Shown here: piece by piece, positions 16,715-24,678 of the stretch | Numbering within the stretch: the stretch's first letter is position 1 | How the letters are laid out: every line of letters starts with the position of its first letter | Origin: JAIVGV01 sp036389335 | GTDB lineage: Bacteria > Acidobacteriota > Blastocatellia > Pyrinomonadales > Pyrinomonadaceae | Assembly (NCBI GenBank): GCA_036389335.1 | Contig: DASVQC010000082.1 | Location: 1-64,000 of the forward strand | Length of the DNA: 64,000 nucleotides | Direction: 5' to 3' | The notes under the pieces: model-generated | Told to the model about the DNA's origin: nothing | What the model saw: the letters and a program-made list of their open reading frames with translations, nothing else | Databases searched by the model: none | Program-made: the position numbers and the translations under genes

Positions 16715-16735
16715 CGCGCCGGTGATTGATCACGC

Positions 16736-17701
16736 ATGAAACTCCGCCTCCTCTTCCACGACCACTGCTTCGACGGCGTCGCCTCGGCGGCGGTCTTCAC
16801 GCGCTTCTACCTCGCCCGCGTCCGCCCCGAGGCCGAGATCGGTTACGCCGGGCTGCTCCACCGGCCCGGCTCGCTCTTCGACGAGGGGATGTTCGACGGC
16901 GACGAGAACGCCATCGTCGATTTCAAGTACTCGCCCTCGGAGAAACTGACGTGGTGGTTCGATCACCACCAGTCGGCCTTCCTCACGCCCGCCGACGAGG
17001 CCCACTTCCGCGCCGACCGCTCCGGCAAAAAGTTCTGGGACGCCGACAGCAAGTCGTGCACCGAGTTCATCGCGCGCGTGGCGCACGACGACTTCGGCTT
17101 CGAGGACGGGGGGCTCGCGCCGCTCGTCAAATGGGCGCACACCATCGACGGCGCGTTCTACGACTCGCCCGCGCAGGTCGTCGAGCTGCGCGAGCCCGCG
17201 CTCCAACTGATGCAGGTCATCGAGAACGTCGAGGACGAGCCCTTCATCGAGTGGCTCATCCGCTCGCTCAGCAGCCGCGCGCTCGACGAGGTGGCGCTCT
17301 CCGGCGAAGTCCGGTCGCGCTTCCTCCCCATCCGCGAGCGCCACCTCGAAACGCTCGCCGCCGTCCGCCGCAAGATCGCCTACGCGCGCGGCGTCGTGAG
17401 CTTCGATCTCATCGACGAGGGCTTCGAGGGCTTCAACAAGTTCATCCCCTACTACCTGCACCCGGAGACGACCTACTCGGTCGCGCTCACGCGCACGGCC
17501 TACCGCACGAAAATCTCCGTCGGCTCGAACCCGTGGTCGCCGCGCCCGCGCACGCACAACCTCGCCACCATCTGCGAGCGCTACGGCGGCGGCGGCCACG
17601 CCGTCGTCGGCGCGGTCTCGTTCGCCCCCGAGGAGATCGGGCGCGCGCGGCTGGCGGCGGGCGAGATCGTCGCGGAGTTACAGAACGGCTTCGGGGAATA
17701 A
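16736..17701 (+). CDS. DHH-family phosphoesterase
   Basis: A 321-residue protein of the DHH superfamily (RecJ/NrnA/GdpP-like metal-dependent phosphodiesterases). It shows DHxFDG-like residues in LLFHDHCFDG (Asp9, His10, Asp13), the signature DHH at 76-78 (WWFDHHQS) and a C-terminal GGGGH motif (YGGGGHAVVG) of the DHHA1 type. Families of this size hydrolyse nanoRNA, pAp or cyclic dinucleotides; the exact substrate cannot be read here. No membrane segment is visible. The stop codon TAA abuts the ATG of the next gene (VWA protein), so the two are probably co-transcribed. Confidence 0.82.
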   Translation: MKLRLLFHDHCFDGVASAAVFTRFYLARVRPEAEIGYAGLLHRPGSLFDEGMFDGDENAIVDFKYSPSEKLTWWFDHHQSAFLTPADEAHFRADRSGKKFWDADSKSCTEFIARVAHDDFGFEDGGLAPLVKWAHTIDGAFYDSPAQVVELREPALQLMQVIENVEDEPFIEWLIRSLSSRALDEVALSGEVRSRFLPIRERHLETLAAVRRKIAYARGVVSFDLIDEGFEGFNKFIPYYLHPETTYSVALTRTAYRTKISVGSNPWSPRPRTHNLATICERYGGGGHAVVGAVSFAPEEIGRARLAAGEIVAELQNGFGE

Positions 17702-18775
17702 ATGACGCGACTCTTGGCCCTACTCGTCGCCCTCGCCGCCGCCTGCGTCGTGTGCCGCGCGCAGACGCCCGGCCCGACGCCGACGCCGCCCGCGAAGATC
17801 GAGCGCGAGGATCAGGAGCCGCTCAAGGTCTTCACGCAGGAGGTGCGCGTGCCGGTCGCCGCCTTCGATCAGTTCGAGCACTTCGACCCGACGCTCGAAG
17901 CGCGCGACCTGCTCGTCCTCGAAGACGGCATGCCGCAGGCGGTGACGAGCGTCAGCCGCGCGGCGGCGAACGTCCTCGTCGTCTTCGACATGGGCAGCTC
18001 CGTCACGGCCACGCGCAGCGGCGCGGCGGCGCGCGACGCGGCGCTCGCGCTCATCTCCGCGATGCGCTACGGCGACCGCGTCGCCCTCGTCCAGAACAGC
18101 CGCAGGGTCGAGCTGGTGCAGGACTGGACGGACGACCTCGGGCTGGCCGCCCACGCGCTCAAGGCGAAATTTTTCACCGCCGAACGCTCGCGCCTCTCCG
18201 ACTGCCTCGCGCTGGCCGCCGCGAAACTGCGCGAGCAGCCCGTCGGCAACACGCACGTCGTCGTCTTCACCGACGGCCTTGAGGTTCAATCCAGAGAGCA
18301 GGTGCAGGCCGCCGCCATCAGCCGCGACGCGCTGCGCGCCGTCGTCGCCACGCAGGCGAGCGTCCACGTCTTCTCCTTCGCCGCGCTCGTCTCCGACTTC
18401 GCGCGCCTGCGCAACCAGCGCGTCACGGCGGGCGCGAGCGGCAGCACCGTCAAGGTCGTCGTCGACACCGACAACGAGATGCGCCGCTGGTTCCGCAACT
18501 ACGCGCGCGCACAGCAGCAGCGCGAGGAGCAGCTCGCCGCGCTGGCGGCTGAGGCGGGCGGGCGGCTCCTTCAGCCGCGCACGCCCGAAGAGATCGCCAA
18601 GCTCGCCGCGCGCGTCGGGCGCGACATCGCCGCGCAGTACGTCATCACCTACAAGCCCCAGCGCCCCTTCACGCCCGACGCGCGCGGCGAGCGACGCCGC
18701 GTGGAGGTGCGCCCCCGCCGCAGCAGCCTCCAGCTCGAAGCCCTACGCACCGTCGTCACCGTGCCGACAACGTGA
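17702..18775 (+). CDS. VWA domain protein, VWFA-related acidobacterial family
   Basis: A 357-residue exported protein. The signal peptide ends near VVCRAQ. Residues about 40-95 form the N-terminal beta-rich part (VPVAAFDQFEHFDPTLEARDLLVLEDGMPQAV). A von Willebrand A-like fold follows (about 95-300), with VLVVFDMGSSVTATRSGAA as a modified metal-site loop: the canonical DxSxS is DMGSS here, so metal binding may be altered. The tail QYVITYKPQRPF is typical of the family known from Acidobacteria. The ATG directly follows the stop of the DHH gene. The A+T-rich foreign gene starts 90 bases later. Function of the family is unknown. Confidence 0.8.
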   Translation: MTRLLALLVALAAACVVCRAQTPGPTPTPPAKIEREDQEPLKVFTQEVRVPVAAFDQFEHFDPTLEARDLLVLEDGMPQAVTSVSRAAANVLVVFDMGSSVTATRSGAAARDAALALISAMRYGDRVALVQNSRRVELVQDWTDDLGLAAHALKAKFFTAERSRLSDCLALAAAKLREQPVGNTHVVVFTDGLEVQSREQVQAAAISRDALRAVVATQASVHVFSFAALVSDFARLRNQRVTAGASGSTVKVVVDTDNEMRRWFRNYARAQQQREEQLAALAAEAGGRLLQPRTPEEIAKLAARVGRDIAAQYVITYKPQRPFTPDARGERRRVEVRPRRSSLQLEALRTVVTVPTT

Positions 18776-19972
18776 ATACCTGTAGGATTATTAGTTTGCT
18801 GGCTTCTATTACTAACGGAACGTAATATGATTGGCGCATAAGCTGAATCTCTTTGGAGTGAATATATGCCTATCGAAGTTGGAATATGGCGGCTGGGAGC
18901 AAAACCTGAAAAGGTTAATATGTCCGTCATTGATTCAGAATTGATGCTTGAGGACGCACTCGTAAAAGATTTATCCATTCTTTCTCCGCAGTTAATGTTG
19001 ATTGGGCGGCAAGTTTCAACCTTATATGGCAAAGTAATAGATATGCTGGCGATGGATGCGTCAGGCAATCTGTCTATTATAGAACTCAAAAAGAGCCGTA
19101 CATATCGTGAAGTTGTGGCACAGCTACTTGATTATGCTTCTTGGGTACAGTCCTTATCATATGACGGAATTGCGACTATTTATTCCGATAAAAATCAGGG
19201 CAAGAAATTGGAAGAGGGATTTGATGATGCCTTCGGCATGAGCTTGCCGGAACAGATAAACCAGAACCATGAATTGATTGTCGTAGCGTCAGAACTTGAT
19301 GCGAGTACTGAGAGAATTATCAGCTACCTATCAGATAACTACAGCGTGCCAATTAACGCGGTGTTCTTCCGCTTCTTCCGCGATGATGGTCGTGACTATC
19401 TAGCCCGAACATGGCTTATTGATCCTGAAGAAGTTGATAGAAAAGTTAGCCAGTCTAAAGTTAAAAAAGGTAGTGAGCCTTGGAACGGACGGGATTTTTA
19501 CGTCAGCCTTGGTGAAGATGAGCAGAGAAGTTGGGATGATTGCCGAAAATATGGCTTCGTATCAGGCGGCGGAGATAAATGGTACAGTCAGACATTGAAG
19601 CTACTGTTTCCCGGTTCTCGCGTGTTCGTCCATATACCCAAAACAGGATACGTCGGTGTTGGAATAGTGAAAGAGCCTGCTGTACCTGTAAAAGATTTCA
19701 AAGTTACAGAAGATATAGTTGTCGGCAAGATAAGAACCGATAGTCGGGAGATACCTATTTTATTTGCTCAGCTTGCAGCTCCAAAGATGGATAAGAATTC
19801 CGACGATCTAGATTTATGTGAATATGTTGTTCGCGTCGAATGGATAAAAGCTATTCCTAAAACAGAGGCGTATTGGGAGAAAGGATTATTTGCCAATCAG
19901 AATACGGCTTGTCGGCTGACAAATAGCTTTACCATTGAAAGACTATCTCAGCATTTCGGTTTAGATGATTGA
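18776..19972 (+). other. A+T-rich inserted segment
   Basis: Hand counts on two 60-base lines give about 38-40% G+C, against well over 65% in neighbouring genes. The change is sharp at both ends: just past the VWA stop (18775) and at the nuclease stop (19972). No terminal repeats or integrase were seen. A TAATAT element at 18823-18828 may be the -10 of the nuclease promoter. Confidence 0.75.
18866..19972 (+). CDS. NucS/DUF91-like PD-(D/E)XK nuclease with extra C-terminal domain
   Basis: A 368-residue protein encoded by A+T-rich DNA; the ATG follows TTTGGAG. Residues 40-100 match the catalytic core of NucS/DUF91-type nucleases: Asp59 in GKVIDMLA, then Glu73-x-Lys75 in SIIELKKS and Gln86 in QLLDYASW. 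These are the D...ExK...Q residues of a PD-(D/E)XK site. Residues about 205-368 form a second domain with GRDFYVSLGED, WYSQTLKLLFPGSRVFVHIP and GYVGVGIV. I read this as possibly a PUA/EVE-like fold, but did not recognise the family. The gene stands alone between a VWA gene and pepP. A defence role, for example modification-dependent DNA cleavage, is a hypothesis from the domain pairing and foreign composition. The catalytic core is the firm part. Confidence 0.7.
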   Translation: MPIEVGIWRLGAKPEKVNMSVIDSELMLEDALVKDLSILSPQLMLIGRQVSTLYGKVIDMLAMDASGNLSIIELKKSRTYREVVAQLLDYASWVQSLSYDGIATIYSDKNQGKKLEEGFDDAFGMSLPEQINQNHELIVVASELDASTERIISYLSDNYSVPINAVFFRFFRDDGRDYLARTWLIDPEEVDRKVSQSKVKKGSEPWNGRDFYVSLGEDEQRSWDDCRKYGFVSGGGDKWYSQTLKLLFPGSRVFVHIPKTGYVGVGIVKEPAVPVKDFKVTEDIVVGKIRTDSREIPILFAQLAAPKMDKNSDDLDLCEYVVRVEWIKAIPKTEAYWEKGLFANQNTACRLTNSFTIERLSQHFGLDD

Positions 19973-19991
19973 CGCGCCCGCGATTTCAGCC

Positions 19992-21284
19992 TTAACGTGC
20001 CATCAGCTTTTCGATCTCCTCGATCCCCTTCGGCACTTTTGAAGTCAGCACGCGATGACCTTCCGCGGTGACGAGCACGTCGTCTTCGATGCGGACGCCG
20101 ATGCCGCGGTACTTGTCGGGGACGTTCTCGGATTCTGCGGCGACGTAGATGCCGGGCTCGACCGTGATGACGACGCCGGGCTGAAGCGGGCGCGACTTGC
20201 CTTCGAGCTGGTAGCGCCCGGCGTCGTGCACGTCGAGCCCGAGGAAGTGGCCGACGCCGTGCATGAAGAAGCGGCGGTAGGTCTTCTCCTCGATCAGTTT
20301 CTCCGCCTCGCCTTCGAGCAGCCCCGAGCTCACCATCCGCTCGGTTAAAATTCTGATCGCGCGGTCGTTCAACTCCTCCATCGTCACGCCGGGCCTGACC
20401 ATCTCGATGCATTGGGTCTGCGCGTCGAGCACCGCCTCGTAGATGTCGCGCTGCGGATCGGTGAAGCGCCCGTTGACGGGGAAGGTGCGCGTGATGTCGG
20501 AGGCGTAGCCGCGAAACTCCGCGCCCGCGTCGACCAGCAGCAGATCGCCGTCGCGCAGCTCGTCCTCGTTCGTCTTGTAGTGGAGGATGGTGGCGTTCGC
20601 GCCGCCGCCGACGATGGAGCCGTAAGCGGGGGCCGCCGCGCCGCTCCTGCGGAAGTGGTACTCGATGAGGGCCTCGATCTCGTACTCCATCATGCCGGGC
20701 CGGACGGCCTTCATCGCCTCGACGTGGGCCTCCGCGGCGATGTCGGCGGCGCGCTGCATGAGTCCGATCTCTTCGTCCGACTTGACGAGGCGCATCTCTC
20801 CGAGGATCGCGCCCGGATCGGTGATCGAGTCGGGCGCGACGTAGAGCCGGCTGCGCGTGCGCATCTCGCCGAGCTGTTTGACGAGGACTTCGTCCAGATC
20901 GGAGCGCACGCCGAGCCGGTAGTAGACGTTGCGCGCGCCGTTCAAAAGCCCCTGAAGTTTTTCGCGGAACTCCGCGACGGGGAACGCGGCCTCCGCCGCG
21001 TAGCGTTCGCGCGCGCCCTCGACGCCGGCGCGCCGCCCCTCCCACGTCTCGTGTTCGGGATCGCGCGGGCGGACGAAGAGCGTGAACTTGTGTTCGGGGT
21101 GCGCGGGCGCGACGACGGCGATCGCCTCCGGCTCGTCGAAGCCGGTGAGGTAGTAGAAGTCGGAGTCTTGGCGGTAGCGGTAGCGCGTGTCGTTCGAGCG
21201 CGTGGCTTCCGGGGCGGTGGGGATGATGGCGACGGAGTCGGGCTCCATGCGGCGCATGAACTCTGCGAGCTGCGGGCGTGTCAT
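19992..21284 (-). CDS. pepP: Xaa-Pro aminopeptidase, M24B family
   Basis: A 430-residue metallopeptidase that removes an N-terminal residue preceding proline. The N-terminal domain (about 1-165) shows DFYYLTGFDEPEA. The pita-bread catalytic domain has all five metal ligands: Asp252 (LVDAGAE), Asp263 (SDITRTF), His346 (MHGVGHFLGLD), Glu376 (VEPGIY) and Glu400 (GVRIEDD). Length fits E. coli PepP. The ATG at 21284 follows AGGAG. It is convergent with the foreign nuclease gene, whose stop is only 19 bases away, and divergent from the aldehyde dehydrogenase gene. Likely cytoplasmic; no signal peptide. Confidence 0.92.
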   Translation of the reverse strand: MTRPQLAEFMRRMEPDSVAIIPTAPEATRSNDTRYRYRQDSDFYYLTGFDEPEAIAVVAPAHPEHKFTLFVRPRDPEHETWEGRRAGVEGARERYAAEAAFPVAEFREKLQGLLNGARNVYYRLGVRSDLDEVLVKQLGEMRTRSRLYVAPDSITDPGAILGEMRLVKSDEEIGLMQRAADIAAEAHVEAMKAVRPGMMEYEIEALIEYHFRRSGAAAPAYGSIVGGGANATILHYKTNEDELRDGDLLLVDAGAEFRGYASDITRTFPVNGRFTDPQRDIYEAVLDAQTQCIEMVRPGVTMEELNDRAIRILTERMVSSGLLEGEAEKLIEEKTYRRFFMHGVGHFLGLDVHDAGRYQLEGKSRPLQPGVVITVEPGIYVAAESENVPDKYRGIGVRIEDDVLVTAEGHRVLTSKVPKGIEEIEKLMAR

Positions 21285-21415
21285 CGGCTGATCTCCTGAA
21301 GGGTTGAAGTCGCCGAACAGTTTAGACGAGAGGCGCGCCGGGGCAAAACCGCCCGCCCGCGGCCTTCCGCCCGCGGGCGTTTCGGGGGATAATTCGCCGT
21401 CCGAAGGAAAAACTT

Positions 21416-23059
21416 ATGGCGACCCAGATCATCAACGCCGAAGACGCGGAGCGCGGCTCTCAGGCCCCGCCGCCCGACGCCCAAGCTGCGTCGGGCGCGC
21501 GCGCCGAGATCGTCTCCTACGATCCGGCGACGGACGAAGAGATCGGGCGCGCGCCCGTCCGCACGGCGGAAGAGGTGCGGCGCGCGGTCGAGCGCGCGCG
21601 CGGGGCGCAGGCCGGGTGGGCCGCGAAAAGTTACCGCGAGCGCGGGCGGGTGATCCTGCGCGCGAGAGAGATCGTGCTCGCCGAGCTAGACGCCGTCGCC
21701 GAGCTGATCGCGCGCGAGTCGGGCAAGCCGGCGGCGGAAGCGATCTCGATGGAGTTGGTCCCGACGCTCGACCTGATGCGCTACTTCGCGCGCGCGACCG
21801 GGCGGCTGCTGCGGCCCGAAAAGATCGGCATCGGCCAGTACGCCATGCTCGGTCGCACCTCGCGTCTGGTCTACCGCCCGGTGGGCGTGGTCGGCATCAT
21901 CTCGCCGTGGAACTTCCCGTGGGCGATCCCCGTCGGCGAGGCCGTGATGGCGCTCGCGGCGGGCAACGCGGTCGTGCTCAAGCCGAGCGAGCTGACGCCG
22001 TTCGTCGGGCTGAAGATCGCAGACGTGCTCGCGCGCGCGGGGCTGCCCGAAGGGCTGCTCGCGGTCTTGACGGGCGACGGTCGGACGGGGGCGGCGCTGG
22101 TCGGGGCGGGCGTCGATAAGATCATGTTCACGGGCAGCGTCGAGACGGGCAGGCGCGTCGCCGAAGCCGCGGGGCGCAACCTCATCCCGTGCGTGCTGGA
22201 GCTGGGCGGCAAAGACCCGATGATCGTCTTCGGCGACGCGGACGCCGAAGCGGCGGCGGCGGCGGCGGTGTGGGGCGCGTTCGCCAACTCGGGCCAGACG
22301 TGCGCGTCGGTCGAGCGTTGCTACGTGCAGGAGTCAATCGCCGAGGGCTTCACGCGGCGCGTCGTCGAGCTGACGCGCTCGCTCAGGCAGGACGCCGGGG
22401 TGAGCGGGCGCGCGGACCTCGGCGCGATGTCTTGCGAGCGGCAGCGCGGCGTCGTCGAGGATCACTTGCGCGACGCGGTCGCGCGTGGGGCGCGGGTGCT
22501 CGCGGGCGGCGGGCGCGGGCGCGCGGCGGGCGCGTTCCACGAGCCGACGGTCGTCTCGAACGTCGATCACACGATGCGCCTCATGCGCGAGGAGACTTTC
22601 GGCCCCGTCCTGCCGCTGATGACTTTCAAGACCGAGGACGAGGCCGTCCGGCTCGCCAACGACACGCCGTTCGGCCTGACGGCGAGCGTCTGGACGAAAG
22701 ACATCAGGCGGGGCGAGCGCGTCGCCGGGCGGATCGAGGCGGGCACGGTGATGGTCAACGAGGTGCTCTACACGCACGGCATCGCGCAGACGCCGTGGGG
22801 CGGCGTGAAGCTCTCCGGCATCGGGCGCACGCACGGTCGCGCGGGGCTGCTCGAACTCGTCAACGCCGTGCACGTCCACACGAACCGCCTCGCGCGCCTG
22901 CACGATCTCTGGTGGTTCGGCTACACGCCGCAGTCCGCCGATCTCTTCCGCGCCTTCGCGCGCCGCTTCACCACGGGCTCGCCGCTGCAAACCTCTCTGC
23001 TCCTGCCGAAGATGCTCCGACGCCTGCGCGAGAGCCGACGCCGCACGCCTCAGGGCTAG
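21416..23059 (+). CDS. NAD(P)-dependent aldehyde dehydrogenase
   Basis: A 547-residue member of the aldehyde dehydrogenase superfamily, oxidising an aldehyde to its acid. The ATG follows AAGGA. Signatures: PWNFPWAIPV (substrate/cofactor loop), Lys189 in VVLKPSE, the cofactor loop GSVETGRRV, the general base Glu262 in LELGGKDP, and the catalytic Cys296 in NSGQTCASVE. About 30 extra residues precede the normal start of the fold (beginning near IVSYDPATDEE), and the C-terminus continues about 60 residues beyond the last core motif. The substrate is not evident. It stands alone, divergent from pepP. Confidence 0.88.
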   Translation: MATQIINAEDAERGSQAPPPDAQAASGARAEIVSYDPATDEEIGRAPVRTAEEVRRAVERARGAQAGWAAKSYRERGRVILRAREIVLAELDAVAELIARESGKPAAEAISMELVPTLDLMRYFARATGRLLRPEKIGIGQYAMLGRTSRLVYRPVGVVGIISPWNFPWAIPVGEAVMALAAGNAVVLKPSELTPFVGLKIADVLARAGLPEGLLAVLTGDGRTGAALVGAGVDKIMFTGSVETGRRVAEAAGRNLIPCVLELGGKDPMIVFGDADAEAAAAAAVWGAFANSGQTCASVERCYVQESIAEGFTRRVVELTRSLRQDAGVSGRADLGAMSCERQRGVVEDHLRDAVARGARVLAGGGRGRAAGAFHEPTVVSNVDHTMRLMREETFGPVLPLMTFKTEDEAVRLANDTPFGLTASVWTKDIRRGERVAGRIEAGTVMVNEVLYTHGIAQTPWGGVKLSGIGRTHGRAGLLELVNAVHVHTNRLARLHDLWWFGYTPQSADLFRAFARRFTTGSPLQTSLLLPKMLRRLRESRRRTPQG

Positions 23060-23544
23060 GCGGGAAAGACTGTACGGGAGCGTGCGCACGGAAGCTGCGG
23101 GCGCGTCGAATTATTCTTTTTCTGTGCCACGGGGGCGAGCGGGTACTTTTCACTTGCGTCCGGGCTGTCGACACTTTATATTTCCTTGCCCTCCAAACAA
23201 CTTTTCCCGGTCTGTTTGTTGTCGGCTTGCTCCCGCGCCGCGTTGCTTTAAGACGGTCGCAACGCAGGCGTTCTCACACGCTTTCGGTCTCCTTCAACTT
23301 TTACCGCGCCCTCTTCCGGGGTCGCAGCGCGCCTTGAGATCGAGTTTTATTTTGATCGAGTTTCTTCCCGAGTCTCATCTTCTTCCAACGGGCCCTGCCG
23401 TGCGTCAGTCTCTTACTACGCGCTATCTTCCGCAGTCGGCTGCGTTCACACCCGCCCCCGGCGGGCGTCACGCGGCCTCACCCTCAACCCTCGCGCTGCC
23501 ATTGCCTGCGGCAACGCACCCAATCGGTAAGGAGAACCCACTCG
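23060..23544. other. Gene-free leader region before the EXORDIUM-like gene
   Basis: This 485-base interval lacks a credible gene. It contains a promoter-like pair at 23154-23182, then about 355 bases of pyrimidine-rich sequence up to AAGGAG and the ATG at 23545. A small hairpin (TTGCC at 23512-23516 with GGCAA at 23520-23524) lies close to the ribosome-binding site. Confidence 0.6.
23154..23182 (+). promoter_or_regulatory. Sigma-70-type promoter candidate
   Basis: TTGCGT at 23154-23159 and TATATT at 23177-23182 are separated by 17 bases, close to the TTGACA/TATAAT consensus. It sits in a locally A+T-richer patch and points to the gene at 23545, implying an untranslated leader of about 350 bases. 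Confidence 0.45.
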
Positions 23545-24513
23545 ATGAGCAATCGGAAATACCTCGCGGCGGTGCTCGGCATCGTCTTCGTCGCCACGGC
23601 AGCTTTCTGGACGGTCTCTTCCCGCGCGCAGGGGAAGACGCAAGAGCTGGTTAACGAGCACAAGGTCATCGCGCGCCTGCGACACGACAACAACGGCGAA
23701 GCCAACCGCGACGCGCACCCCGCCGGCAACGCGCGCCCCAGCTCGAACGGCATCTCGTGGCACGGCGGCCCCGTCATGCTCGGCACGCCGACCGCCTACT
23801 TCATCTGGTACGGCAACTGGAATCAGGCGAACGGCACTGACAACGCCGCGGGCCAGTCGATCCTGACGGGCCTCGCGCAATCAATCGGCGGCTCGCCTTA
23901 CTTCGGCATCAACAAGACCTACTACGCGGGCACGTCGCAGACGACGGCCAACTCCGTCACCGGCGCGGTCGCCTACGGCGGCAGCACCACGGTCGGCTAC
24001 ACGAACGGCACGTCGCTTTCCGACGCGGCGATCCAGCAGGTCGTCTTCGCCGCCATTAACTCGGGCGCGCTCCCCTACAACACGAACGGCGTCTACTTCG
24101 TCCTGACTTCGAGCGACGTGACCGCCAGCTCCGGCTTCTGCACCAACTACTGCGGCTGGCACACGCAGGGCACTTTGCGCTCGTCGGGCGACATCAAGTA
24201 CTCGTTCGTCGGCAACGCCGCGCGCTGCCCCGCCTCGTGCGAGGCGCAGACGACGAGCCCGAACGGCAACGCCGGAGCCGACGCGATGGCCTCGATCTTC
24301 GCGCACGAGCTTGAGGAGGCCGTCACCGACCCGCAGCTCAACGCCTGGTTCGACACCCGCGGGCAGGAGAACGCCGACAAGTGCGCGTGGACGTTCGGCA
24401 CGACCTTCTCGGCGGCCAACGGCTCGAAGTACAACGTCATCCTCGGCAACACGCAGTACCTCATCCAGCGCAACTGGGTGAACGCGAGCGGCGGCTTCTG
24501 CTCGATGCAGTAA
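23545..24513 (+). CDS. Secreted EXORDIUM/phosphate-induced protein 1-like protein
   Basis: A 322-residue exported protein; the ATG follows AAGGAG. Residues 1-29 form a signal peptide ending SSRAQ. The body resembles plant EXORDIUM/PHI-1 proteins (Pfam phosphate-induced protein 1 family). It shows ISWHGGPVMLGTPTAYFIWYGNW (23 residues in the original, core GGPVM...IWYGNW), VYFVLTSSDVTASSGFC, the Cys pair region CTNYCGWH, IKYSFVGNAARCPASC and AHELEEAVTDPQLNAWFD. The conserved cysteines suggest disulfides in an extracytoplasmic protein. The HELEEAVTDP segment has a His-Glu pair that recalls metalloprotease motifs, but the full HExxH is missing. Plant members affect cell expansion; the bacterial role is unknown. 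It is monocistronic, with a strong terminator. Confidence 0.78.
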   Translation: MSNRKYLAAVLGIVFVATAAFWTVSSRAQGKTQELVNEHKVIARLRHDNNGEANRDAHPAGNARPSSNGISWHGGPVMLGTPTAYFIWYGNWNQANGTDNAAGQSILTGLAQSIGGSPYFGINKTYYAGTSQTTANSVTGAVAYGGSTTVGYTNGTSLSDAAIQQVVFAAINSGALPYNTNGVYFVLTSSDVTASSGFCTNYCGWHTQGTLRSSGDIKYSFVGNAARCPASCEAQTTSPNGNAGADAMASIFAHELEEAVTDPQLNAWFDTRGQENADKCAWTFGTTFSAANGSKYNVILGNTQYLIQRNWVNASGGFCSMQ

Positions 24514-24547
24514 CCGATCCGTCTTAACCCCGTCGCGTGACGGAAGT

Positions 24548-24598
24548 AGAGAGGCTGTGGGGGAGGGACTTTCAAAGTCCCTCCCCCACAGCCTCTCT
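24548..24598. terminator. Strong bidirectional hairpin, 25-bp stem
   Basis: Bases 24548-24572 are the exact reverse complement of 24574-24598 (arm beginning AGAGAGGCTGTGGGGGAGGG), followed by TTTCTCTT. It lies 35 bases past the stop of the EXORDIUM-like gene and would end its transcript. Confidence 0.75.
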
Positions 24599-24678
24599 TT
24601 CTCTTACGCCTTCTCCCCGCGCGTCTGCGCCGACTCGCGCGCCTCCGCTTTTGACTTACTTTCCCGCCGCCTCTTAGG

